Below are positions 13,070 to 24,861 of a DNA stretch of 64,000 nucleotides, one piece after another. This DNA is from Lucifuga dentata (taxonomy: Eukaryota > Chordata > Actinopteri > Ophidiiformes > Bythitidae): the NCBI GenBank assembly GCA_014773175.1, contig VXCM01001016.1, positions 107,250 through 171,249 on the forward strand, in the 5' to 3' direction. The number at the start of each line of letters is the position of its first letter. The stretch's first letter is position 1. Position numbers and translations under genes: made by a program. The notes beneath the pieces were generated by a model. It was not told the DNA's origin. It did not search any database and saw nothing but the letters and a program-made list of their open reading frames with translations.

Positions 13070-14154
13070 AGCCCGATAAGGTCAATCTGATGTCAAAGCA
13101 TAAACTAGCATCTTAGAGCAACATCTCACCACTGGTTCTTAAAGCCACCACAGTGAGAGAAGACATCAGGTAATTAATGTAAATCAAATTACTGGTCTCT
13201 ACTTTAGTCCGCCATAAGTTTGTGATATTTAAAGACCAAGATAAAACACAAGCATTTACTGCTTGTTTTATGAGTCTCGGCATCATTTATCTGACGCAGT
13301 CACTGGTATATTCAATAATAATGTATGTTTCTTATGTGATGGATTATTTGTCAGTAGTATTTTACCTAAGGAAATCATCATTAGGACTGTTGAGTGTAAA
13401 TATATTAGATCATAGATCACTTATTGTAAAAGGCTTTTAGGGGAAAGGTGAGAGAGCAAATGATCAGGAATGATGAGCAAATGATTTTAATTATATTAGC
13501 TGAGGCCATTAACGATGCCATCACTGATGCAATGGCTCCATTTTAAGGAAATGGTGGTGGTGATGAGGATTATCATCTCTCTACTCGCTTTGCTGTGCCC
13601 TGCAGCAGACCCACGCAGTAAAAACAGAGGAGACTGATGTGGAAGCGTATTGTTTAGATATAAAGGCAAGAAACAAGGTGGAGGTTAGAGGAAGGAACAA
13701 AATGAAATTACTATAAGAGGAGTGACTCTGTCAAGGGCTTTGGAGGAAAACATGAATATGGCAAACCACTCTTAACGAGTCATAAATCAGGTTGATATGA
13801 ATGATCTCTACAGCGCTATTAGAGCAAAGTGTTTCAAACCTCATTAATTTCCATTAGGGAGCAGCTATCCAATTTACGATTGCCAAATTTTCTCCAAGCC
13901 TTCTTTATGATCTCATAACAACACTAAGGGATTCCTCTGTATGCTAAATGCCAGCATTCTCAAATTCGAGGTCAATCCATTTAATTTCCAGTCATCGGAG
14001 TGATGGGAAAATTGACTGGAAAATTTTCTGGCTGTGTTCTCAGTGCTGTAATTCCACTCCTTGAGCCTTGTCACGCCATCATTAATCTCCATGAAAAGGT
14101 AGTTAGCAAAGCACTTATGCATTGGCTCTGAATGTTCATTTTGTGTTTCCTTAC

Positions 14155-14208
14155 CAGAGAGGTGAAGATGTAAGTGTAGTAGACTGACAGCATTCCCAGC
14201 TCTGACGC
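14155..14208 (-). CDS. grik4: grik4 54-bp exon (probably coding exon 6): amino-terminal domain
   Basis: This small exon lies between a CTCTAG acceptor and a GTAAGG donor. It has 18 complete codons, phase 0 on both sides: ASELGMLSVYYTYIFTSL. It continues directly from the previous exon's ILER and matches human GRIK4 AAELGMVSAYYTYIFTNL as I recall it. The YYTYIFT motif is characteristic of kainate receptor amino-terminal domains. The exon is too short to be seen as an open frame and was found by looking for this motif. Skipping it would delete 18 residues without shifting the frame. The following exon (human EFSLQRMDSLVDDRVN region) was not found between here and position 1, so the next intron is at least 14.15 kb unless I missed that exon. 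Confidence 0.92.
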
Positions 14209-14930
14209 CTAGAGACAGAAAGAGGAGAAGGTCAGTACAGGAAACAAAAACAAAAATGTCAGAGAAAAATGGACAAATCAGAAAAACAGATTTTAATAAA
14301 GTTTGAACAAAAGCAGATAAGATGGAGGTCAGAGAAGAGAGAGAGAAGCCAAACAAAAGAGAGAGAGAGAAAGGGTTGGGAGGTCAGTGATTCAGTGTAA
14401 CTCAAACTCCACTCTGCAGCAAAGAGGTCAAATCCACATCTTGATAATACATTCTTATCTGATGATGGCGCTCAATGGAGCAATTAATTTGTGAGATACA
14501 TTAGTATGCTGCTCTATGCTAAGCTTTACTATTTGATTAAATCAAAGTCTTGGTGAGAAGCAGCTGTGAAGGACAGAGTGAACTTTTGATAGTTTCATTT
14601 CATTAAAATCATTAGCAAAAAATTCATTGGGCTATAGGCATCTGTTTAATCATGGTGGAATGTATTTATAATGATTATATTTAATAAATATCAAGTAGAC
14701 ATATATCAAACCAAACAGTTTGAAAGAACTTTCAATGCCTGGATAAATTCATGAGCATTAATGAACACTTCTCATCATGGTTTGGAAACATGCCCCTTTT
14801 TAAGAGCCCTAAAATTTACATATTTCCAGTTTAAATTGCTGAAATTCTAATTTTAAGGTTGTGTATTGGCAGGAAGTGACATTTAGAGTTTAATAGCAGA
14901 TATTTAGCTGTCATATCTGCCAAAGATCTG

Positions 14931-14933
<3 letters not shown>

Positions 14934-14970
<37 letters not shown>
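14934..14970. repeat. (CT)n microsatellite
   Basis: About 18 CT units running into a short GT tract. Confidence 0.95.
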
Positions 14971-14976
<6 letters not shown>

Positions 14977-15915
14977 TCTGGCATGTATGTTTATTTCTTT
15001 TTTGAATAATTAATTTTAAGACTTAATAAAGTTTATAAATAATAAGGCATTAAGAAGTATGCACTGGCAAAAGGTGTTTCAGATGTCTTCTCTTCAGTAG
15101 AACCATTATGTGGTAAATAATATTTTTACCAAACAGGAATTAAAACATGACCCAAAGCACTGTTGGTGCTACTCACATCCCATTCAGAGGCACAACACTG
15201 AAAACAGGTCTCCTTTCACTGCATTAAAATTTGGCCTTCCTGGCCTTTCCCTCATTTAGTTCTGCTTGTTGTTCTACCATAGGCTTTGGTCAAAGTGCAC
15301 AAGGTTTTATGATGCCACCATATATTGGGCTCACAATCTATCCGCTTCTGATTTTGGACAACTGTGCACAACAGCAGAGGCCTGACTGAATGAGATTGCA
15401 TTCTGAATACTAACACCACTGACCTAAACCCCTCTGAATGCTAAACCCTCAGAGAGTGAGACCTTTGTTTGACGGTTGTTTGATGTAAGATGTAAACAGA
15501 CGAATAAGAGGGAATGTGTTGCACGACAAAGGACAAATCTCTCCTTTTAGACAAGCTGAGCACTATTATTAACACAATGATTCTTAGCACTTGACCATGG
15601 AACCAAGTCTGAGACTGGCACATATGCTGGCGCGCAGCTTTGAAACGTTTGGCAACTCGGCACTCCTCATGAGGAGTGGGACTGCCAACTTTCCACCACT
15701 CCACTATAGGATGTCTTTGAACAAACAGACAGCATGACTGCATAAGACATAAAAGGGTCAAAAGCACGACAGATCGAGGGATGGATACACAAGACCATAC
15801 AATGAGGGAGATGTGAGGAAAAAAAGTGCAAAAGGGCGACTCTTTTGGAGCAACAACAGAGAAAAGAGAGGGAGAAAGAGATGAACTGCACACCAAAACT
15901 CAAGAGAAGGGGAAC

Positions 15916-15942
15916 AGAGAGAGAGAGAGAGAGAGAGAGAGA
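15916..15942. repeat. (GA)n microsatellite
   Basis: About 13 GA units in a purine-rich kilobase. Confidence 0.9.
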
Positions 15943-17251
15943 TCCCATTGTGGACTCCCACTACTCCGTGGCCTAGGGTTGCTATGGTGACTACATGACC
16001 ACTGATGGCAGCCTGAACACTTGATTGAGGTGCGAGAATGAAGACTATTGTGGGATACAGAACATAAGTGAGAGAATAAGAGAAGAAAAAAAAGAGAAAG
16101 ATAGAAAGAGGCCCTTCTCTCCTTCTCGTCCCAGCCCAGCCACCTCCTTTCTCTCTAGCTATTGTCATTCCTGCTCCAGCCATCCATCCATCGTCTTCCA
16201 GAAATAATGAGCTGTGTATTAATTACCAGCAGGCCATATGCTGCTGCCAAACACCCCCACTTCCTCAGCTCCCATGATCACCTTTATTGATGCAATCAAG
16301 GCTCTTTACAAACCAAATACTGTATGCCTCCAACCACAGACGTGTTCAGCATTATGTTGGAGTTAAAGGATCAAAGAGCTTAATAAAGTTCAGACATGAT
16401 AATTATGGGTATGTGCTCAAAGCAGAGATAGCAAAGGAAGGTCATGCTGATAATTTACTGACAGCAATAGTGTAGCCATATCAGAATGCTCAGAAAATTG
16501 TTTTTCTTACAAAAAAACGATTGTATTGCTTTGTTACCAAATTTAGAAATCCAAAGGGCATTTCTGCACAAGGTACCAATAGACAGATAATAGTTAGAGA
16601 GATATGAGATAATTAGTCCATCTAATCTGCCTTGATCTATAGCATGCACTGTATTAGAAATGGCTTCACTTTGAGTTTCTGTTCTTACTCACACTTAATC
16701 CACTCAACTGTGTGAAATTCTCACTTATATACATTTAGTCACAGAGTAATATGTGATTTAATTCTCTCTCTTCCATATAATTCAATGTTAATAGGTTTGT
16801 CTGAAAGATTGCCTCAGTTCATTTACCTTTGATTGTGGATGCATTCTTTAAAAGCTGTGGGCACTGCCAACAGCAAATAACTTCATGTCATATATTTACT
16901 TGGAATTCAAGAAATGGAAATGGATTAAGGCAGGTTTTTTTTCTTTTCTATTGTATACACTGTTTATTGTGTGGGGGGATGCAGCCTTGATCTCTACAGG
17001 TAGAGACAGTCAAAACTGAAACTATTATAAAACATTTCTGCACATACCACTAAGTTTAGCCTTGAACACCCCTTGCCACTGGCATTTTCCACTTACTTTT
17101 CCTCTTTGAGATGTTTAAGAATTATATAAAAGTGAATGAGTACAAAGCTAAAACTGCAGACAGGGAAATAAGACTAGTTCTTAGTGCAAAAAAAAAAAAA
17201 AAACNAAAAAAAAAAAAAAAATAACAGTTCAGTAAGGAAATCCATACTAAC

Positions 17252-17430
17252 CCGTTCCAAAATGATATGCGACATGGTGGCATTGGCGTCAACTATAATA
17301 GTGGCGGTCTTGTCGTCACGTATCTCCTTCAGGAGGGGAGTTGGGTCTTGGCTGTCATCAAGCATGCGTACCGACAGAGTCTCCTTGGAGATGAGGAACT
17401 GCCTGAGGAGCTGCTCCAGGTTCAATAAGC
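17252..17430 (-). CDS. grik4: grik4 coding exon (probably coding exon 5): amino-terminal domain
   Basis: This 179-bp exon has an acceptor ending TATCTGCAG and a donor GTTAGT. The first two bases (GC) complete the split Cys codon, and 59 codons follow, ending in phase 0. The peptide begins [20 protein letters not shown] and includes [20 protein letters not shown] and the end [11 protein letters not shown]. The block [18 protein letters not shown] is a hallmark of GluK4 and GluK5. Asn-Ala-Thr in DANATMSH is a glycosylation sequon; the human proteins have, as I recall, NAS here. The donor GTTAGT is weaker than the others but is the only one that keeps the frame and matches the exon border implied by the next exon. 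A poly-A tract with a single-N join (17205) lies 47 bp beyond the exon in the intron. Confidence 0.94.
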
Positions 17431-18919
17431 CTGCAGATAAGACACACACACCAGACACATAAGAACGTTACTGTAATGAAGGGAAGACTGTCATGTCTTC
17501 GTCGTCATGTCAGTCTTTGTAAAAAATCATCGCTAAGAAAATGAAATGTAGTATGAACTTAAATATATTAACTATACGCTGTCCTCAAATACAAACAAAT
17601 ATACCTGCATATTTCAGTCATGTCAAAAACTGAAGCAATAAAACTTTTTCCACAATCAATAAGCAGACTGATTACCTTTAACTACAGTTATTGTAAAGCC
17701 ATTAAACACAAAGGGACGTTTCAACAATTTCTCTTCTATCCCACGGTAATAGACCATTTGACTCTAATGAGGTAAGTGGGATTTAACCTAATTAAAGCAT
17801 AGCCAATTTAATTAAAATGCATCCTGGCAGCACTTTACCAGTCACTCCGCATCTGCATATTATCAGATCCTGAGAGATTACCAGGCTAATCTTCAATAAT
17901 GGTGTAATAGTTTGAAAACACACCTGAATAAATCTAACAGAGTTGGAATTTCAGTCACAATGGCCACACCTTGGCAAATTGGCAGAACTTATATAACTCA
18001 TAAAATATTTCTTGACGCTGGCAGTGTCATATGAGGTCAACTTTGTAGAGAAGGATTTGTGTGAGCAGAGCCTTCACCTGCCATTTCTACAATAAGTTTA
18101 TAATAAAAAGCCACACTGATCACGTTTTTTTTTTTTTTTTTTTTTACTGAAGTGACAGCAAAGTACTTAGAACCATTTCAATATCGTAATTTTCTAGCTG
18201 ACTTACTTGGCTTCTATGCAGCACATTAACACAAGCCACAGTAGAGTGCAGTCTGCAGCATTATAACTAATAGCTTCTGTAATTATGAGTGTGTCTGCCT
18301 GTCTTTTAGCCTGTCTCTGTGGCACTTTATCAGTCTGTGTTTGTCTTCCTGTACCTGGCTATTTGTTTCTGTGCGTTCATGAATCATCACTCTTGGCTGC
18401 TGCAGGTTGTGTGTCTGTGTGTAAAACCTGTCAAATCAGCCTCCTCTGTAGTAAAGCAGAATAACTCAGATGAGCTTGAAATAGCTTCAACTAAACATCG
18501 TCCTGTCCTCGATCCTACTCCTCTGAAATCACTAAATACAATCTGACTTTTAGTTAATTGCATTAGATCGTGTCTGCACTAAATATGACTGGCTTATATA
18601 CACATATACTGTATGCAGATGCATGCAAGTAGAATGTCATACAGAAGAAAAGTCATATTCTCTTTGGTATTCTGACTACAGAGGATTCAAAGAGGAATCT
18701 GACTCTGCAGAGCTTTAAAGCAGCCATGTTGTTCCCTTGCTGTTTGTTTGAACTGGTTTCAATCAAATGAATAACATGAAGCTGAATGAAAACTTTGTTG
18801 CTTTGTCTTCAGACATGAGAAAATAAGAAATATTTTGTGTGTATATTTTCATGTTATCCTGTAAAATATGAGTCTCTTTTGTTCCGCAAAATTGGAGGCA
18901 GTCTCTCTCTCTGTGTAAA

Positions 18920-18920
<1 letters not shown>

Positions 18921-18952
<32 letters not shown>

Positions 18953-18975
18953 TACTCATTGGCATGGGCAACGAA

Positions 18976-19017
<42 letters not shown>
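18921..19017. repeat. (TG)n, (GA)n and (TC)n cluster
   Basis: A GT run at 18921-18943 passes into GA units, and a TCTG/TC run occupies 18977-19017. Confidence 0.9.
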
Positions 19018-19020
<3 letters not shown>

Positions 19021-21063
19021 CACACGGATAAAGGTGATGCCTGACATTCAAGCACAGCAACTGCTCATTTAACCTTACCTTTCACTGTCACCAGGGAGTT
19101 TCTGCAAGGTTACATACACACAAAGTCTTGACGATAGCTGTATGCTATTCATGATTTTGCTTGGAGCAGTGGGTAAGGCTGAGTTTCATGAGCTTCCTGC
19201 TTTTGGGTCGTTACATTAAAATGTTGAAGATGAGCTCACGTGTCAAGACACGTGTTTGACTAACCTTCTAACATTCTATTAACCCACATAACTGTATAGT
19301 ATGTAGGTAGAAACATAACAGTGATTAGAATGTGTACACAGACTGATTCACCTGTCTTACGAAGCTGAGCTGATGTTCTCTTGCAGATAATTCTTGTTCT
19401 TTTTGCAAGCAGCAGTTGCATTCTTTCTTCATACTGCAGACTGAAAATGGAAAATGGCTGGCCTTTTCCTGACATTCATCTGTACATATTTCTCAGCTTC
19501 GGTGTGATATTATCAGGGGAAGCACTAAACAATTTTAGAAAATGGCAACAATAAAAGCAATGAGGTCAATCTCAATGTAAAAAAAAACAACAACAACAAC
19601 AAAAAAAAACTCTTTAGAGTGGATACAAGTTTAAGATTATAGATTAAAATGTGTCTTTTTATTTGGTTTTATAGGTAAGAATGGCAGGAATAGGTAGGAA
19701 TGACAGGAAATATAGAATGCAAGAAGTCACATCTGGATTTAACTTCACTGTGCCTGTTAGATGATAACTCTTAGATCACATGGCCGACCAGCACATGCCC
19801 TGAGCTGAACGCTCTTGATGAATTTTTCGATAACAAAATGCAGCCTACAACTACTCACCTCTCCACTATTGTTACCTTGACTGCTAACATCACAACATAA
19901 TTACTGTGATCAACACCATAAATATCACCCGCTGCCATTACTCTAATCCTGCCATTTAAAGAGCTTGTTATACTTTGCTTTTCACGTTGTATTCTGAAGT
20001 TATTGAGAAGTCTCTTCCACCTGAATAACACTGATTACAGGTTACTGAAATTCGCAGAGTGTGAAACATCGAGCAAGCATGGAGAGCAGCTTAGCCCTTT
20101 GATCCCTGGGTAAAGGTGGACTGTAATTTAGTTGATAGCAAGTAATGATTACTAGAATGACAGAGGAAATGACAGAAGAAAAGTGCATTGCATTTATATT
20201 TTTTAAAAAAGTTAGAATTATGAGAAAATTATCTTTTCATTACAACATGAAGTGACTGGTCAAATGCAACTTACTATGGTCTATTTCACTGGGAATCTTG
20301 TTGTTAGAAAAGCTTGTATCTAAGTTCTGAAGTACTACAAAAAATATAGTTGGTGCCATTTATATTGCTTGGGAATATTACACAAACAATGATACATAAA
20401 TTGCAGTAAATATAGATGGAAACTGATTTCCAGACAAAAAGTCGCCACTGTTCAGGCTCTTGGGAGCTTCAGAGACTGATATTGAAAGACTTAAAACCAA
20501 TAAAAGTCTTCTCTCATATAAATAGAGGTTTATTTACAATATTCACACATTATATATACAGAGGTGTGGAAAGGCGGTACACTGTCAACCTGAATTATGA
20601 CAGGAACAGCTGTGTCTGTTGGTAGGATTAGGATTAGAATTTCATTATTTTATTAAAGTATTTATTCAATTCTCAGTGGTTTTAAGAGTCAAACTTATGA
20701 TTGGTACAAATGTGTTGAGTGACTGAACCAATTTATTTATTTAGGGATGTAAATCTGAGGAGATTGAAACATGAATGTTTAGGAATATTACTATGTACAG
20801 AGCTGAGACTTATTTATCATAAGAACACCTGCTCCATTCGTATAATATGATAAATTATGCTGAATATGATGAATAGATGTGTCATGACAGCTTGTGGTGA
20901 AGGGTGATTGCAGGAGGTAGAATGTGTGGTCTCAGTCACAGCTCAGAGATACAGCATGTCAAAATTAGCTGGATCTGGTGATCCTCACATGTTGGATGTC
21001 ATGGCGACTGTTAGGTTGGTTGCTATATTCAACAACAGCACATAGAGGGATGAGGTGTACATA

Positions 21064-21833
21064 GGCTACGTTCATATTACAGGCCTTAATGCTCTATTCC
21101 GATTTTTTAATCAGATCTGTTCTTTTTGTGTTGATGGATCACATTCACGTTTGTAAGTAACCCATATCCGACACCAGTGTGAACACTGCTGAGGTCCTAA
21201 ATTGTCACGCATGCACAGATTTAACTAAAATGTGAGCTGCATGCGTACAAGAATAACAACAATAACCATCATTTTTGTGCAACAGTACAAATATGGTGAC
21301 ATAGCTGTGCGAGCATACATGGCTAGGATTATTTGTTGCTGAGGTCAGAAGACAATGCAGATAATAAGGATGAGAATGAGAGCGAGAAAGCGACAAAACA
21401 CAAAAGCCATAGCAGCTGCTCTGTTAGCGGCAGTTGCTGGCATGTCAGTGCAGAGAGGGGTGTGGGTACGAGAGCGGAGCCAGCTATGGTGGGACCGCCA
21501 TGTTCAGAAGTTCACAGAGGAACAGTTCAATGAAAACTTTCAGATGTCCAGAGCAACATTTAAGTACCTTAATGCCATATGTGCATGCGCAGATAAGTGA
21601 GACGTTTAAAAAAAAAAACACATGAATTCCGATCCGACCGGTCAGACAGTGGTCGCATCGCCAGAGATCGGATATGAATTGGATCTAGGACCACATATGC
21701 AAGTGGCCCAGATCTGATATGAAAAAATCAGATCTGGTTTGTTCACACTGCTGTGAAAAAAATCAGATCTGAGTCACATGGAGGCAAAAAAAATCGGATC
21801 TGGGCCACTTTAGCGTGTAATGTGAAGATAGCC
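21064..21833 (+). mobile_element. Harbinger-like DNA transposon, internally deleted
   Basis: The ends form inverted repeats: left GGCTACGTTCATATTACA against right (reverse complement) GGCTATCTTCACATTACA, with ATA on both outer sides as a possible 3-bp target duplication. CATAG/CATAG is an alternative reading one base in. Subterminal regions repeat the AATCAGATCTG motif several times. In the middle, a plus-strand frame (21355-21600) encodes GVWVRERSQLWWDRHVQKFT and then FQMSRATFKYLNAICAC, which resembles the N-terminal region of fish Harbinger/ALP1-like nucleases. The catalytic DDE part is missing, so this is a non-autonomous derivative. Family assignment rests on my recollection of the protein pattern; the element's boundaries are directly visible. 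Confidence 0.75.
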
Positions 21834-22379
21834 ATAGTCACAGGTCACTGGATAGCCAGGACATGAGAGACATACAGACCCATTCCTCAAGGACGGTCTA
21901 ATTTAACAGGTTTAACTGTGGCACATACTTGCACCTCTCTACCTTAAGCACAAAACGTCTGTCTCCATGCATGCTGATAGACCCCCGCTCAGCCAGCTAT
22001 GGTGTTATGTAATTTGCTGTTTGCTTGCAAATGCAAAATTTTCCACAAATATAGCCATGCCAAAAATAGCTGAGAGTTTTTGTTTACTTGTTATATGCCT
22101 CTACTAGTAATGGTTTCAAGTAAAGTGAATTTAGAGATAATGCAGTTTTTTCCTTTATATTTGACAAAGTAGCAAGATGGAACTTAAATTTGGTTGACAT
22201 TTTCTCCATTCTCTAGCACCCCACTTCCTGTTAGGGCTCATTGACTTTAAGAAGTGAGAAGTACCTATGTTGATTCACTGTCAGAAGGTTTGATTGTCCA
22301 CTTCCACTCTTCCCTCACTGGTTCAGGAAGGCCCTTACTATGGTCTAGTGTAGGGGCCAGATGGGAATTGATCCTCAAA

Positions 22380-22416
22380 CAGTCTGCTGTAGATGAGAAG
22401 CATCTACAGCAGACTG
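22380..22416. repeat. Perfect 16-bp hairpin
   Basis: Arms CAGTCTGCTGTAGATG (22380-22395) and CATCTACAGCAGACTG (22401-22416) pair perfectly around AGAAG. The overlapping open frames on both strands of 22254-22451 are a mirror effect of this symmetry, not genes. Confidence 0.85.
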
Positions 22417-24810
22417 TCTGCATCATCTTGGCTAGTTCATTGATCAACTGAATCCAAGCAATGACAAGAAGTGGTGTAAGAACAAAGTTTGTTTTTCATC
22501 CTTCCTCAGTTGTTGATCTGTAGCACTTTGACTGCTTAATTCAATCTCTGAACAGGAGGCTCAAAACAGTGATATATTTAAGTTGAAGGAGATAGTGCCC
22601 TTGGCTTGGATTGAAATCTATGACAGACCTATTAAAAGATTATGTTTTTGACAATTTTGACATATCTGGATCTACCAGACATGGTTTTGAGAGCAGTTTC
22701 TCAAAAACTACCACAATTTATGATATTATGGAACATCAGATACAACAAGTCAGACTGCAAGTTACACAGAGACAGTTACTGCTGCTGCAATAAATAACAA
22801 TCTTTTCTGAACTCAAACCTTTAGTAATATGAATTGGCAAGATTGCTCAGATTGCATTTCATATCATAATATCACAAATTGGTGGTGAGAAAACTTTGAG
22901 TCTGTGCCTCTATTTTTTTACACCCAGACTACAGGAGGAGGTGCACAGAATGTGTTTAAGGCAACTCCCTAACTCCCTTGTTTTAGTGAGGCAAAAAAAC
23001 ACTTGTTTTAGTGAGGTAGATAAGTATTTATTGGTGTATTTTAGTTTAGACGTTGCTGATGAAAGATGTTGTTCTTTCTGAGTTATTATTTTACATATTA
23101 TTTTGCTGCCTTTGATCCTTTGCTGCTTGTTTGAAGGTGGGAAAACATTTTATCTAATTTGTGCTTGTTCAGTCCAAACTGCCAAAGCCTCAAACTAAGG
23201 AGAAAACACAAGCTAATTACAGTATATCAGGTAGTTTGTTAATTGGCTACATCAACTACTTTTACAGTCTTTTTTGTGAAATACCAACAAGATAGTTTCT
23301 AAAAAGTCTGGGAATTTCCTCAAATTACAAGCTGTTAAGTCATAATTATTAAGCAATTATAAAAGATGAAGTGACTCGGAGATACAGAACGTGTAACATG
23401 CAAAGCAGATTAATTTCTGTGATGAATACAGTGGGTTTCCAAAGAAACGTGAAACAAAAACAAGTGGATTCCTGTTGTCTACTGTGACAAAGGAACAACA
23501 CAGTGAGCTAAAATGGCAAATCTCACTCTCCAACTGTGCCAGTCTGGATGAAATAATGCTCTGCAAGCATACTGTTTGTTGAAATAAGAACCTGTGTACC
23601 TGCACTGCAGCTCCAGTTTATTTTCACAGCTACCTGATGTTAGAGATGGCTGCACCAATCATCTCACTAATAAAACCACACTGCTGTAGTACTATTATGC
23701 TGCCTTTGAATTTGGGAATAGTGTGTATGTGAACGTTCATGCTGAGCTTTGTGCAGGCCTTTTTATGTGTGTGTGTGTTTCATTTACCAAACACTCAACA
23801 GTTCTACAAACAGACAGTAACTAAACAGCCTAACTACACCGTGGTTAAACACTAAGAGTTACAGAACTGTGGCTGCTACTGCAAAAATGGCGGATAGCCT
23901 GATTAATGTCTATCCTGGTGTGTGCCGTGCCTTTGGGCGCAGCACCACTTCCACTCCTGCACTCTCAGCCATAGCTGCCAAATATTCATGAATTGGCCAC
24001 GCTCTATTAGGTTGTCACTGCCCTGGGTGATTAATGAGGCCTGCACATGTGGACGAGCCACCAACAGAGAACTGCCAACTGACTGAATGACTGTGAGCTG
24101 TCAAAGAGGGGCGGGGCAGGTGCAGCTGGAACCAAAGTCCAATGAGTTTCAGATGATGCTTCCCATCCATCCCCCAACCCCCCCACATACACACACACAC
24201 ACACGGAACGCTGAATGCTGCCATTTGCTACATTTTCTCTTGAATGGATGAGGGTCACATTCAAGGGCCAATCACTGTAGCCATGTCATTTTTTGTCTCA
24301 CTCCTGTTGTCGAAGTATAATTCCAGTATGGTCACTCCCTTCTCTCACCTCCCATCGCCATGCTACCTCCCACACCTCTGATGAATTTCTACCGGCACTC
24401 CTCTGCACTACTCACTTCTGATCCCCTTTCTTCTCTTCTATCATCCTCTCATCTCCCCTCATTTAATTTCTTTTCATTTCATTTAATTTCCTTTCCAGAC
24501 TTCTCTTAGCCTGCTGACCCAGAATAAGAACCTTCCCTCTCACTCATACACCCACGCACAACCGCAGGAGGAAGACAATAATGTCAAAATGAGGTTCTTT
24601 TCTGTAAAGTCGCCAATATTAAAGTCACAGGGTGCCTAAGGTTCACATGTTATCACTGGTCTTTCCACTGCTGTAATTAATCAACTCACTGTGGAAACAA
24701 TGTCACAAAAACAGCCTGAAAATGGAAGGTACTAGAGCACCTCAGAGGAATAACTACTAATGACATAGTTGCGACCCTTGCAGTATATAAATGGTTTCCT
24801 TAGACATATT

Positions 24811-24861
24811 ACATGTCTAATATTAGACATGTTAATATTATGACATATGACCTATGTCATA
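24811..24861. repeat. 22-bp perfect palindrome followed by a 9-bp hairpin
   Basis: 24811-24832 is its own reverse complement (halves ACATGTCTAAT and ATTAGACATGT). Seven bases on, TATGACATA (24839-24847) pairs with TATGTCATA (24853-24861) around TGACC. Confidence 0.85.

Larger units (their letters stand above)
1..14154 (-). other. grik4 intron, downstream of the 54-bp exon (partial)
   Basis: No coding exon was recognised here. The stretch is AT-rich intron with CA-rich and GA-rich simple repeats (1640-1900, 8826-8877, 10415-10456, 11065-11106), a TTA repeat and poly-T tract (8065-8188), one L2-type LINE fragment (12356-13069), a perfect hairpin (6893-6925), and a false 64-bp duplication at an N join (2516-2644). 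Open frames of 60-150 codons in this stretch are chance frames, many of them translations of simple repeats. Confidence 0.8.
14209..17251 (-). other. grik4 intron (3043 bp, complete)
   Basis: The intron between the 54-bp exon and the RMLDD exon. It holds a (CT)n tract at 14934-14970, a (GA)n tract at 15916-15942 in a purine-rich kilobase, and the poly-A single-N join at 17205. No gene or mobile element was recognised. Confidence 0.85.

Noticed and set aside
15441..16183. Overlapping minus-strand open frames of 93-151 codons
   Set aside because: They come from GA/CT-rich sequence, with Ser-Leu repeats, no family motif and no splice logic.
19237..19254. Two CACGTG E-boxes in a small inverted repeat
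   Set aside because: An 8-bp stem with a 2-base loop is too short to separate from chance in 64 kb.
22254..22451. Open frames on both strands
   Set aside because: They overlap a perfect hairpin and have no family match; treated as chance.
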